64,000 bases of DNA from Gammaproteobacteria bacterium (lineage in GTDB: Bacteria; Pseudomonadota; Gammaproteobacteria; Nevskiales; Nevskiaceae): NCBI GenBank assembly GCA_022599775.1, contig JAHZLQ010000007.1:38933-102932 (forward strand), read 5' to 3'. This document shows, piece by piece, positions 1 through 8,424 of this stretch. Numbering within the stretch: position 1 is the stretch's first letter; the number at the start of each line of letters is the position of its first letter. The position numbers were made by a program, and so were the translations under genes. The notes below the pieces were generated by a model. That model was not told the DNA's origin. It made no database searches and was given only the letters and a program-made list of their open reading frames with translations.

Positions 1-1
1 G

Positions 2-394
2 GTGATCGCGCAGCTTCAGAAAATCATCGACGACCTGCGATCGGGGAAAGCCGGTGCCAACGACACGCCCAGTGATTTGCCTGAACACTGCGCGCCGTTC
101 CTGCGAACCTTGCTTGACGTTGTCTGTGCTGGACAGACGCCAACGGCGCCTCAGGTCCTGCGGTTGAAGGACGTCACGGTTGAGTTGGTCGACCTGCTGG
201 TGCAGGAGCTGCAGAGCAATCGTGGCATCTGGAGCCCGAGCAAGCGTGCAGCGCAGGAAGGCCTTGGCGCTCAGCTGTTCGAACACTTGATGCGCCTGAG
301 GCCGCCGCTGGTTGATCCTGAAAAAGCCGGAGTGCTCGCCGACCGGCTAATGGAGCAGGCGCGCGCCAACCACGACAAGCTGGTGCAGGTCTGA
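2..394 (+). CDS. C-terminal part of a probable type I restriction enzyme R subunit (partial)
   Basis: The frame is open from the window edge, so the true start lies upstream; the GTG at position 2 is unlikely to be the real one. About 130 helical residues are visible. The ending, a LADRLMEQARANHDKLVQ-type helix, resembles the extreme C-terminus of HsdR motor/nuclease subunits of type I restriction-modification systems. It is followed after 4 bases by a YgjP-like metallopeptidase, a common neighbour of hsdR, and then by mcrBC, which fits a defence island. None of the nuclease or helicase motifs that define HsdR are inside the window, so the call rests on a tail resemblance and on context. An unrelated helical protein is possible. 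Confidence 0.45.
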   Translation: MIAQLQKIIDDLRSGKAGANDTPSDLPEHCAPFLRTLLDVVCAGQTPTAPQVLRLKDVTVELVDLLVQELQSNRGIWSPSKRAAQEGLGAQLFEHLMRLRPPLVDPEKAGVLADRLMEQARANHDKLVQV

Positions 395-398
395 CGTG

Positions 399-1151
399 AT
401 GCTCGCTCGACTCAACGCCACCGCGCCGCAAACCGATGTCGATCTCGAATCGACAAGCGCCAGTATGGAGGTCGATGAACTGCGGTTCGTCGTTCGGCGC
501 AGCGAGCGACGGACGACGATGCAGATCACGGTGGAACGCAGCGGCAATCTGATCCTGAGCGCGCCGCCCGGCGTCAGTGAACGAAAGCTGCGCGACTTCG
601 TTGAGCAGAAGCGATTTTGGATCTACACCAAGCTGGCCGAGAGGGATCGGCTGCAGCGACAAGTACCGCGCAAGGAATTTGTGGGGGGCGAAGGGTTCCT
701 GTACCTCGGCCGGAGCCATCGGCTCAAGTTGGTGAATGCTCAGGATCTGCCGTTGAAGATGTCAGGCGGCCGTTTCGCCCTGCGTCGCGACGCATTGCCC
801 GAAGCGCGCGAACATTTCATCCGTTGGTACAGCGAGCGAGCGCGGGTCTGGCTTTCAGGCCGCGTCGCTGACTATCAATCACGCATGGAGGTTCACCCCG
901 CCGGCATCAAAGTGCAGGACTTGGGCTATCGCTGGGGCTCATGCGGAAAAGGAGACTGGCTGTACTTCCACTGGAAGTCGATCCTCCTTCCCGCGCGTAT
1001 CGCCGAGTACGTGGTGGTCCACGAAATTGCGCATCTTCACGAACCGCATCATACCCCGGCTTTCTGGCAACGCGTAGAGCGTGCCATGCCGGACTACGCG
1101 CAGCGCAAGGCCTGGTTGGCCGAGCACGGCATCGATGTAGAAGGAATCTGA
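399..1151 (+). CDS. YgjP-like M48-type zinc metallopeptidase (DUF45)
   Basis: The protein has about 250 residues. The N-terminal part (around residues 30-75) carries the basic, strand-rich segment typical of YgjP-like proteins. The C-terminal third has the family signature: RWGSC, then the zinc-binding HEIAH (HExxH) and a downstream H-x5-FW stretch supplying the third ligand. Family members are cytoplasmic and poorly characterised, and are often encoded beside type I restriction genes. The ATG at 399 was chosen over a GTG three bases earlier; the upstream gene ends at 394. The stop is five bases before the mcrB start, so the genes are probably cotranscribed. Metallopeptidase fold: high confidence. 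Role in restriction: inferred from position only. Confidence 0.8.
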   Translation: MLARLNATAPQTDVDLESTSASMEVDELRFVVRRSERRTTMQITVERSGNLILSAPPGVSERKLRDFVEQKRFWIYTKLAERDRLQRQVPRKEFVGGEGFLYLGRSHRLKLVNAQDLPLKMSGGRFALRRDALPEAREHFIRWYSERARVWLSGRVADYQSRMEVHPAGIKVQDLGYRWGSCGKGDWLYFHWKSILLPARIAEYVVVHEIAHLHEPHHTPAFWQRVERAMPDYAQRKAWLAEHGIDVEGI

Positions 1152-1156
1152 GAACG

Positions 1157-3538
1157 ATGGCCGACTATTTCACCAGCGATCATTTCAAGCTGCTCAACAA
1201 GTGGAAGGGTCAGAAGCATGACTCTTCCAACCCAGAGCAGGTGCGCGCCTATAGCGATCTCAAGGAAGCCTATGAGGTGACTGCGGCGTGGGCGCGCGAA
1301 GTCCAGAAGAGGCATTTTCCTCAAGGTACGATCGACGTCCGTAAGCGACCGACCAATCAAGGCAACAACTTCGCCAGCTATAACTGGGCAAAGATTTATC
1401 CGTCTGCGGACGCCCCCAAAGAACTCGCATACACGGTTGGAATCAGCGCAGACGACGGCTTCGTGGTCAAGATCGACACAGTCGGCCTGGATGAGGGCAA
1501 TGCGGTTCGCAAGGCGTATCTGAAACTCCGCGGCGCTTACGACAATACTTCGCCGTTCGTCGCCAAACTTCCCGCAGCGGAAGGCTTGAACAAGCCATTC
1601 GCGGAACTGGTCGGCTGGAGTGTTGAGGCCATTCGGGGATTTCAGCTTCGTTACCCAGAGGTCGTCGCGAAGTTGGGCATTGGGCAGGCCCTTAGCGATG
1701 AAGACGTGCTGAAGCACTTTGATGGGAAACCCGCATTCCAGATATTCCGCGCTTCCTGGTCCCCGGACGAAAAGGCTCTGTTCTGCCGTCTTGCCCGATC
1801 AGTGCATGGCGCCGGCCTCGACTGGTGGCACGCCACAAAGGGTGTGCAAGTACGATTCGGCCGCAAAAGCCCAGGTAGAGAACGTGCGGAAGGGGTTCTG
1901 GGCATCGTCAGAGGCACGCGGACCCGCACACTTTCGTCGACTCGTGATGTGGGGACCTTGAAGAAGTTGCACCGAGTGCCACTGACCAGTGACCTCGTTG
2001 CGAGCCTTGAGACGGCGTTGGCCTCCGCCGGGGAGGCGTTGGACGAATGGTTGCCGCTGGAAAACGAGAGAGCTGGCCTCTGGCCGGATGAGCTGCGAGA
2101 CGACCCTCAGGAATCGGGAGAAGACACGGATGATGAATCGCTGCCCGCGGATTCCATCGTGAGGCCTCCCTTTAACCGCATCTACTACGGTCCTCCCGGC
2201 ACTGGGAAGACCTACGAGGTCGGCAAAGTCCTGAAGCGCGACTACGAACAGCCGATGAATCAGGTCAGTCAGGAGGAGTGGCGCAATCAACTCATTGCGG
2301 ATCGCGTCGCCACTCTGACCTGGTGGGAGGGTGCCGCTGCGGCACTTTATGACCTTGGAGGCAAGGCCAAGGTTGGAAAGCTGTTCGATCATCCATTCAT
2401 TCGTGCGATTGCCGAATCGAAAGGACGCACGCAAAACGTGACGCAGACCTTGTGGGGAACGCTGCAGCATCACACGGTGGAGGATTCAGAAACCGTGAAA
2501 ATGAAGCTGCGATTGGGGCCGGCGGTATTCGACAAAACGACGGACTCGGTATGGACGTTCGCAGGGGATTGGCAGGAGACATGCTCAGACCTCATCTCAC
2601 TTGTAAAGGAGTATCAGGCCGGGCCCCAGGCAGTTGGCCGCGTCCAGCGGCATAGCTTTGTGACGTTCCACCAGTCCTATGGCTATGAAGAATTCGTGGA
2701 AGGACTGCGTCCGGTTCTGGACACGGACTCTGAATCTGCCGAGGTTCGGTATGAAATCCGCTCTGGCGTATTCAAGGATCTTTGCCGTAGAGCTCGCCTC
2801 GCCCCTGACCAGCGCTTTGCGATGGTTATCGATGAGATCAATCGCGGCAACATCAGCAAGATCTTCGGCGAGCTGATTACGTTGATTGAGCCCGATAAGC
2901 GCGACGGGGCTGAGAACATGGTGTCGGTGACGCTGCCGTATTCGGGCGATTCCTTCTCGGTTCCTTCCAACGTCGACATCATCGGCACGATGAACACTGC
3001 AGATCGATCCCTTGCACTGCTGGACACTGCACTTCGCCGCCGTTTCGACTTCGTAGGCGTTATGCCCGACGCGCGCGACGAAGCAGGTTCTCCTCTATTT
3101 GGCTTGCAGGTAACGTCCGGCGCTCAGCTTGTCCACGTGCCCCGGATCTTGGCGGCCATTAATCAGCGGATCGAGGCGCTATACGATCGGGACCACTGCA
3201 TCGGGCACGCGTACTTCACAGCCCTGGCGCAAGTGCCTGACGGCGAAGAGCGATTAGTCGCGTTGTCGCAGGTGTTCAGCAACCGCATCGTGCCTTTGCT
3301 TGAAGAGTATTTCTTCGAAGACTGGCAAAAGATTCGGCTCGTCTTGGCAGACAACCAGAAACCCGAAGCCGCGTGCTTCGTGATTGAAAGCCAGGATCAT
3401 GAGGATGACTTGGCTCGCTTGTTCGGCAACGATCATGGCCTAGATACTTACACCACAAAACGGCGATATGCGGTGCAGGAAGCTGCGTTCTCCCGTCCGG
3501 ATGCCTACATCGGCATCTACCAAACGCTGTCGGGTTGA
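1157..3538 (+). CDS. mcrB: McrB-type AAA+ GTPase of a modification-dependent restriction system
   Basis: This is a 793-residue motor subunit predicted to load with McrC on methylated DNA and drive cleavage by GTP hydrolysis. A large N-terminal region (about residues 1-330) has no motif I can name and probably binds DNA; it differs from the short E. coli McrB N-domain. The AAA+ core follows: Walker A GPPGTGKT near residues 345-352, Walker B VIDEINRG near 556, and the McrB signature MNTADRS followed by ALRRRFDF. The start is ATG 1157, five bases after the peptidase stop, giving the N-terminus MADYFTSDH. mcrC follows within 20 bases. Nucleotide specificity and the recognised base modification cannot be read from the sequence. 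Confidence 0.88.
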   Translation: MADYFTSDHFKLLNKWKGQKHDSSNPEQVRAYSDLKEAYEVTAAWAREVQKRHFPQGTIDVRKRPTNQGNNFASYNWAKIYPSADAPKELAYTVGISADDGFVVKIDTVGLDEGNAVRKAYLKLRGAYDNTSPFVAKLPAAEGLNKPFAELVGWSVEAIRGFQLRYPEVVAKLGIGQALSDEDVLKHFDGKPAFQIFRASWSPDEKALFCRLARSVHGAGLDWWHATKGVQVRFGRKSPGRERAEGVLGIVRGTRTRTLSSTRDVGTLKKLHRVPLTSDLVASLETALASAGEALDEWLPLENERAGLWPDELRDDPQESGEDTDDESLPADSIVRPPFNRIYYGPPGTGKTYEVGKVLKRDYEQPMNQVSQEEWRNQLIADRVATLTWWEGAAAALYDLGGKAKVGKLFDHPFIRAIAESKGRTQNVTQTLWGTLQHHTVEDSETVKMKLRLGPAVFDKTTDSVWTFAGDWQETCSDLISLVKEYQAGPQAVGRVQRHSFVTFHQSYGYEEFVEGLRPVLDTDSESAEVRYEIRSGVFKDLCRRARLAPDQRFAMVIDEINRGNISKIFGELITLIEPDKRDGAENMVSVTLPYSGDSFSVPSNVDIIGTMNTADRSLALLDTALRRRFDFVGVMPDARDEAGSPLFGLQVTSGAQLVHVPRILAAINQRIEALYDRDHCIGHAYFTALAQVPDGEERLVALSQVFSNRIVPLLEEYFFEDWQKIRLVLADNQKPEAACFVIESQDHEDDLARLFGNDHGLDTYTTKRRYAVQEAAFSRPDAYIGIYQTLSG

Positions 3539-3553
3539 TCGTTGCCTGAGCGT

Positions 3554-4918
3554 ATGAACGGCATCACGATCTACGAGTTCGACGCTGTGGTCGCGGCGAC
3601 GGCTGGAAATTCGGATTTCGAAGGTGTGTTTTCTATCCCGCCTCATGTCTTTCGATGGTTAGAAGGCCAGTGCCTGCGCGCCTCTGACGTCGGTGATACT
3701 GCTTGGATACGTCTGACCCAACGCCGCGGTCGGCGCGCGCTCCAGGTCACCAGTTTCGTCGGCGTTGTTCGCGCCCCAGACGGATATCAGATCGAGATTT
3801 TGCCCAAAGTCGGCAAGGCGATCGGCGGGAGTGTCAGGGAGGCACGCAAGCTACTCATTGAAATGCTCTGCTGCCTGGAAGGCTTCCGCCATATCGAGAC
3901 AGGTAGTGCGAAGCTCTCGGCAGCACGTATGCCTTTGCTCGAGATCTTCGTCAGAGAATTTCTTCGAACGGTACAGCACGTCGTCAAGCGGGGCCTTCGC
4001 AGTGACTACAGCGGTCGTCGAGGCAATCTGCTCGCGCTACGGGGGAAACTGCTGATCGCGCCGCACCTCCGCCAGAATCTCTACAGGGCCGAGCGCTTCT
4101 TTACCGAGCACGACGACTTTTCAATCGACCGGCCGGAAAATCGGCTCCTGCACGCCGCGCTTCACCGGACATTACAGCTGTCGACCTCCCAAGCCAGCCA
4201 GCAGCTCGCACGTGAGCTGGGGTTCGTGTTTGCCGATGTCCCTGTATCCGAGCAACCCCGAGTCGATTTTCAACGGATTCGACTTGATCGAGGGATGGGG
4301 TACTACGACGACGCGCTGGCATGGGCCAGACTAATCCTGAATGAGGAATCCCCATTGACGGGGAATGGCGGGCACAGCGCTCCGTCGCTCTTGTTTCCGA
4401 TGGAGGCGGTATTTGAGGCTTTCGTTGCGATGCATCTAGCACGACAAATAGAGCGGCCTTCAATACTTAAAGCGCAGGCCCGCAGCCAACACCTGGTTTT
4501 GCATCGGGATCAGCGCTGGTTCCGGCTAAAGCCAGACCTGCTCATTCGCAATGCCGGGCATGATCTCTTGGTTCTTGATACCAAGTGGAAGTTGCTCGAT
4601 GAGCTGAAATCCAATGGCACCGAAAAATACGGCCTCGCGCAAGGAGATTTCTACCAGTTGCAGGCCTACGGACAGAGTTACCTAAGCGGCAAGGGGGACG
4701 TGATCCTGATCTACCCGAAGACCGCGTCCTTCCAGTTCCCGCTGCCCGTGTTCGAGTTTCCCAAGTCAGCGGGTCTCAGGCTATGGGTCCTGCCGTTCTG
4801 CCTCGAAACTCGTCGGCTCTCCGTCCCTCTGCGCGAGCCGTTTGCATCGATGTTTCGCTCCAAGGGCGCCAGTGCGATCAATGCGTCCGTACCTGTAGCG
4901 GCGGGGAGCATTCCCTGA
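3554..4918 (+). CDS. mcrC: McrC-type nuclease subunit
   Basis: The protein has 454 residues from ATG 3554; an in-frame TTG lies 12 bases earlier. The N-terminal half matches the McrC/LlaJI pattern: an EILPK-type motif around residue 80, followed by the RGxL segment (SDYSGRRGNLLALRGKL). The C-terminal part carries a PD-(D/E)xK nuclease core, with KPDLLI followed by VLDTKWK around residues 325-345, so the catalytic Asp and the Asp-x-Lys pair are intact. It lies immediately downstream of mcrB, as in classical systems, and should form the nucleolytic complex with it. The next gene is convergent, so the operon ends here. Confidence 0.87.
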   Translation: MNGITIYEFDAVVAATAGNSDFEGVFSIPPHVFRWLEGQCLRASDVGDTAWIRLTQRRGRRALQVTSFVGVVRAPDGYQIEILPKVGKAIGGSVREARKLLIEMLCCLEGFRHIETGSAKLSAARMPLLEIFVREFLRTVQHVVKRGLRSDYSGRRGNLLALRGKLLIAPHLRQNLYRAERFFTEHDDFSIDRPENRLLHAALHRTLQLSTSQASQQLARELGFVFADVPVSEQPRVDFQRIRLDRGMGYYDDALAWARLILNEESPLTGNGGHSAPSLLFPMEAVFEAFVAMHLARQIERPSILKAQARSQHLVLHRDQRWFRLKPDLLIRNAGHDLLVLDTKWKLLDELKSNGTEKYGLAQGDFYQLQAYGQSYLSGKGDVILIYPKTASFQFPLPVFEFPKSAGLRLWVLPFCLETRRLSVPLREPFASMFRSKGASAINASVPVAAGSIP

Positions 4919-5096
4919 TTCGCACGCACAGCTCTGCAGTTCCATGCGCTAACGCAGGCAAGCTGGGCCGATGGGTTTCGAGGCGAGCGGTTTATCCGCG
5001 CGGACCGCGCGACTCTATTTCGGGCGCCGTCGGCCGGTCCCTCGGTGCGGTGTAAGGGATTGATCTTCTTGCCGTCCCTTTCGCGAGCCAATTTGC

Positions 5097-5693
5097 TCAA
5101 TGACGCAGGGATTTAGCAATGTCGGTCCTAATTGACGGCTGACAGGCTTCCATTTTGCGCGAAAACGCCTGCAGGAAGTCCATCTGATCGGCCAGGATGC
5201 GGCGGTTCGACAGGATCAGGTATTCGGCGAGGTTCGGGATGTACGGCACCGCCAACAGTTTCATGTTGGCTTCCTCGGGGGTGCGGTCGTCCTTGCGCTG
5301 GTTGCAGTGGCGGCAGGCGGTGACGCAGTTTTCCCAGACGGTGAGTCCGCCGCGCGACACGGGATGGATATGATCGCGCGTGAGTTGCGAGGTGGAATAC
5401 TGCTTGCCGCAATACAGGCACAGGTTGCGGTCGCGCTGGAACAGCGTGCGATTGGTCAGCAGGGGCACGCCGTGTGTGAAGCGCTTGGAACGGTCGGCGA
5501 CGGCGATGATGGAGCCGATTTCGAATTGCGAACGCTCGCCCGTCGCGGAGTTGAGGCCGCCGCGAATGACAAAACGCTCCTGCCCCGTCTCCCAACAGAC
5601 GCGGTGTCGAGCGTAGAGCGTGACCGCCGTTTTCCAGGTGATCCAGGCTACCGGCAGTCCGCCCGTGTCCAGTTTGAGGATTGACGGGATCAT
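5097..5693 (-). CDS. HNH endonuclease family protein
   Basis: The protein has 198 residues. The HNH/zinc-finger nuclease module lies mid-protein: a CxxC (CLYC), the catalytic DHIHP with a trailing SRGG, an ENC, and a second CxxCN (CRHCNQ). The order CxxC-DH-N-CxxC matches HNH enzymes with a structural zinc. The surrounding sequence (LLTNRTLFQRD before and NMKLLAVPYIPN after) resembles a widespread chromosomal proteobacterial HNH family of unknown function. It is convergent with mcrC, 178 bases away, so it may be a housekeeping neighbour rather than part of the defence operon. Confidence 0.82.
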   Translation of the reverse strand: MIPSILKLDTGGLPVAWITWKTAVTLYARHRVCWETGQERFVIRGGLNSATGERSQFEIGSIIAVADRSKRFTHGVPLLTNRTLFQRDRNLCLYCGKQYSTSQLTRDHIHPVSRGGLTVWENCVTACRHCNQRKDDRTPEEANMKLLAVPYIPNLAEYLILSNRRILADQMDFLQAFSRKMEACQPSIRTDIAKSLRH

Positions 5694-5814
5694 GATTTAA
5701 GTCGCCTGATCTCGAATCACTGTATCCGGTTTTCGGGTCAGTGTGTTGACAATCGTTTCGCGGACGGTGGTGAGCTGCGTCCGGCTTGAATGCAGGCAGT
5801 GCTCGACCAGGTGC

Positions 5815-5859
5815 AATTTTATGGGCAAGAGCCAATAATTGTCCGCAAAGTAAAATTAT
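5815..5859. promoter_or_regulatory. AT-rich inverted repeats upstream of the TetR gene
   Basis: The 233-base gap between the HNH gene and the TetR gene contains an AT-rich patch with two nested inverted repeats. AATTTTA (5815-5821) pairs with TAAAATT (5851-5857), and ATAATT (5835-5840) pairs with AATTAT (5854-5859). Such a patch in GC-rich DNA 70-110 bases before a repressor gene suggests a promoter with an autoregulatory operator. No convincing -35/-10 pair could be fixed. Confidence 0.4.
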
Positions 5860-5926
5860 TCATGGCGGTCCCCCGGGGCCCGGCCGAAACATGGGCGCAT
5901 GCCTGCAACAATCGGGTAAATCTCTG

Positions 5927-6607
5927 ATGTCGAAAGTGGGACCACACAACAAGAAGCCCCAGGGGCGTCGCCCTGGAAGGCCGCGCCTGCGCGACCAGGC
6001 GGCGCCGATCACCGAGATCATCCTCGATCTGGCCTTGCAGGAGTTTGGGCATCACGGATTCGAAGGCACCAACATTGCCGATATCGCCGAGCGTGCGGGT
6101 GTCGCCAAGCCCTTGGTGCACTATCACTTCGAGACCAAGGAAAAGCTCTGGCAGGCGGCGGTCGGTCACGCCATGGAGAAGCTGGCGCGCGAATTCCGCA
6201 ACCTCAATTTCGAATTGAAGGACCTCGACCCGGTGGCCGCGCTGTCCGTGGTGATCCGCAGATATACCTACTTCTGCGCGCGCAACTACGCGGCCACCAA
6301 CATCGTGATTCAGGAGGTCGCCCGTGGCACCGACCGGGCCGCCTGGCTTTCGGAAACCTATCTCAAGCCGATGTACCTGACTGCGGAGTCGTTCCTGCAG
6401 GCGGCGGCTTCTCAGGGCAGTTTGCGCGAAATGAACCCGGCACATTTTCTGTCCATGGTCAGCGGTGCGATCAATGGCTTCTTCGCGTTTTCCGGCCTGA
6501 TATCGGAGATGTACGAGTTCGATGCCCTGAGCGAGGAATCGGCGAGCGAACATGCCGAAATGGTCGTCGATGTGCTGCTCAATGGCCTGCGCGTGAAAAC
6601 GACCTGA
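5927..6607 (+). CDS. TetR/AcrR-family transcriptional regulator
   Basis: The protein has 226 residues. After a basic tail (KKPQGRRPGRPRLR) comes the TetR DNA-binding domain, with the helix-turn-helix around residues 48-70 (TNIADIAERAGVAKPLVHYHF), the most conserved part of the family. The C-terminal helical domain, about residues 80-220, should bind a small ligand that I cannot identify. The ATG at 5927 is preferred because the domain begins right after it; upstream in-frame Met codons would add an unrelated 12-47 residues. The stop is 78 bases before the ThDP-enzyme gene, whose promoter region has an inverted repeat over the probable start site. This regulator is the obvious candidate repressor of that operon. 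Confidence 0.88.
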   Translation: MSKVGPHNKKPQGRRPGRPRLRDQAAPITEIILDLALQEFGHHGFEGTNIADIAERAGVAKPLVHYHFETKEKLWQAAVGHAMEKLAREFRNLNFELKDLDPVAALSVVIRRYTYFCARNYAATNIVIQEVARGTDRAAWLSETYLKPMYLTAESFLQAAASQGSLREMNPAHFLSMVSGAINGFFAFSGLISEMYEFDALSEESASEHAEMVVDVLLNGLRVKTT

Positions 6608-6629
6608 ACCGACCGGCCGCGTGCAGCGG

Positions 6630-6658
6630 TTGACAATCCAGAGGGACCAATAAATTAT
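6630..6658 (+). promoter_or_regulatory. Predicted sigma70-type promoter of the catabolic operon
   Basis: TTGACA (6630-6635) is followed by a 17-base spacer and AATTAT (6653-6658), a 4/6 match to TATAAT. It lies between the TetR stop and the ThDP-enzyme start, and the inverted repeat at 6660-6678 sits at the expected transcription start. Confidence 0.55.
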
Positions 6659-6659
6659 A

Positions 6660-6678
6660 CCCTGAAGTCAAATCAGGG
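6660..6678. promoter_or_regulatory. Candidate repressor operator (perfect inverted repeat)
   Basis: CCCTGA (6660-6665), a 7-base spacer and TCAGGG (6673-6678) form a perfect inverted repeat immediately after the predicted -10 box and 6 bases before the start codon. The position suits steric repression by the adjacent TetR protein. It could also form a weak hairpin near the ribosome-binding site. Confidence 0.5.
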
Positions 6679-6684
6679 GCAGAC

Positions 6685-8412
6685 ATGAAGCGCACCGGTG
6701 CCTGGCTGGCGCGATTCGCGCTGGAGCAGATCGGCGTCCAACACGTCTTCGGAATTCCGGGCGTGCATACGACCGAGTTGTTCGACGAACTCGCATCGTC
6801 CTCGTCGATCGTGCCGGTACTGGTCACGCACGAAGGCGGTGCCGCGTTCATGGCGGACGCGGTCAGCCGCACGACGGATCGTATCGGCACGCTGTTGGTG
6901 GTGCCCGGCGCGGGCCTGACGCACGCGGCCAGCGGCATCGCCGAGGCCTATCTCGACGGTGTGCCGATGCTGGTGCTGTCCGGCGGCATACACCGCGCCA
7001 GCGGGCGCGGCTATCAGTTGCACGATATCGATCAGCAGGCATTGGTCGCCGCCTTCACCAAGGCGCGTTGGCGGGTCGAATCGCAGCATGAGATCGTGAC
7101 CACGATCTATCGCGCGTATACCGAGGCGATGAGCGGATGCCCCGGCCCGGTTTATGTGGAACTGCCGGTCGACGTGCTGATGATGAGCGGCGAGGCTGGC
7201 GGGCTGCTCGAATGGCCCGGCCTGCCGGCGCCGATGGCGGCGGCGCCCGAATTGATCGCCGAAGCCTGCAAGCTGATTGCGTCGGCGCGGCGGCCGGGCC
7301 TGTTCGTGGGCTGGGGCGCGCGCGGCGCGCGTCAGCAGTTGATGGCGCTGGCCGACCGCCTCGGCACTCCGGTGGCCACGACGCTGCAGGGGCTCAGCAG
7401 CTTTCCCAGCGACCACCCACTGCACGCGGGTATGAGCTTTGGTCTGGCGGCGGCGCCGGCGGCGCGTCAGGCGTTCAAGAACTGTGACTGCCTGATCGCG
7501 GTCGGCACCCGCTTCGGTGAGATCGGTACCGGCAGCTACAGCGTCGAGGTGCCTGAAAGCCTGATCCACATCGATCTCGACGCCGAGGTGTTCTCGCGCA
7601 ACTATCCGGCCCGCGTGGCGATTCAGGCCGATGCGCGCATGGCGGTTCAGGCTCTGTTGGACGCACTGGGCGCGCGCGGCATCGCCCGCTCCGCGTTACC
7701 GATGCGCAGCCGGATTTCGCGCGACAAGGCCGCCTATCTGCACGACTGGCGCAAAAGCGGCGACGCGCAGCGCGTCAATCCGGCGCGTCTGTTCCACAGT
7801 GTCGACGCCTTCTGGGCCAAGGACGCGGTGGTGGTTGCCGACGACGGCAACCACACCTTCCTGACCGCCGAGCTGCTGCCGATGCCACAGGGGCGGCACT
7901 TCATCTCGCCCACGGACTTCAACTGCATGGGTTACGCGGTGCCGGCCGCGATCGGTGCCAAGCTCGCCAACCCGGCGCGAGAGGTGCTGGCGGTGGTCGG
8001 CGACGGTGCTTTCCTGATGACGGGAAACGAGTTGCTGACGGCCGCAGCGCAGCAGCTGGGCGTGATCGTGCTGGTGTTCAGCGACGGCGAGCTGGCGCAG
8101 ATCGCGCAGGCGCAGACACTGCCTTACAAGCGCAAGACCTGCACTGTGCTCAATCCGCTGGACCTGGCCGCGGCGGCACGCGCCACCGGCTGTGAATTCC
8201 TGGCGATGGACAGTGATCGTGACATCGAGCCGGTGCTGATCGAAGCCCGACGCCTGGCGGCGTCGCGGCGGCCGGTGCTGGTCGATGTGCGTATCGACTA
8301 TTCGCGCCGCACCGCATTCACCCAGGGCATCGTTTCGGCCAATATCAAACGCATGCCCACCCCGGACAAGCTGCGCATGGCGATGCGCGCGGTTTCGCGC
8401 CGGGTGACCTGA
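6685..8412 (+). CDS. ThDP-dependent decarboxylase/lyase-like enzyme (acetolactate synthase superfamily)
   Basis: The protein has 575 residues and the full three-domain thiamine diphosphate enzyme layout. The N-terminal PYR domain has the catalytic glutamate at Glu50 (THEGGAAFMAD). A central domain lies around residues 190-320. The C-terminal PP domain has the GDG motif near residue 440 (VVGDGAFLMTG). The motif normally ends in Asn-Asn; here the equivalent position reads FSDGELAQIAQ, so the second Asn is Asp. It could be a benzoylformate decarboxylase, benzaldehyde lyase or carboligase relative; the substrate is not predictable. It is the first gene of an operon continuing with VOC, FAH, MDR and flavin hydroxylase genes, which suggests cleavage or decarboxylation of a keto-acid intermediate. 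Confidence 0.8.
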   Translation: MKRTGAWLARFALEQIGVQHVFGIPGVHTTELFDELASSSSIVPVLVTHEGGAAFMADAVSRTTDRIGTLLVVPGAGLTHAASGIAEAYLDGVPMLVLSGGIHRASGRGYQLHDIDQQALVAAFTKARWRVESQHEIVTTIYRAYTEAMSGCPGPVYVELPVDVLMMSGEAGGLLEWPGLPAPMAAAPELIAEACKLIASARRPGLFVGWGARGARQQLMALADRLGTPVATTLQGLSSFPSDHPLHAGMSFGLAAAPAARQAFKNCDCLIAVGTRFGEIGTGSYSVEVPESLIHIDLDAEVFSRNYPARVAIQADARMAVQALLDALGARGIARSALPMRSRISRDKAAYLHDWRKSGDAQRVNPARLFHSVDAFWAKDAVVVADDGNHTFLTAELLPMPQGRHFISPTDFNCMGYAVPAAIGAKLANPAREVLAVVGDGAFLMTGNELLTAAAQQLGVIVLVFSDGELAQIAQAQTLPYKRKTCTVLNPLDLAAAARATGCEFLAMDSDRDIEPVLIEARRLAASRRPVLVDVRIDYSRRTAFTQGIVSANIKRMPTPDKLRMAMRAVSRRVT

Positions 8413-8424
8413 GGAGTCGATTTC

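Noticed and set aside
5054..5080. Terminator between mcrC and the HNH gene
   Set aside because: AAGGGA/TCCCTT has a 15-base loop and no U-tract, so it is too weak to call.
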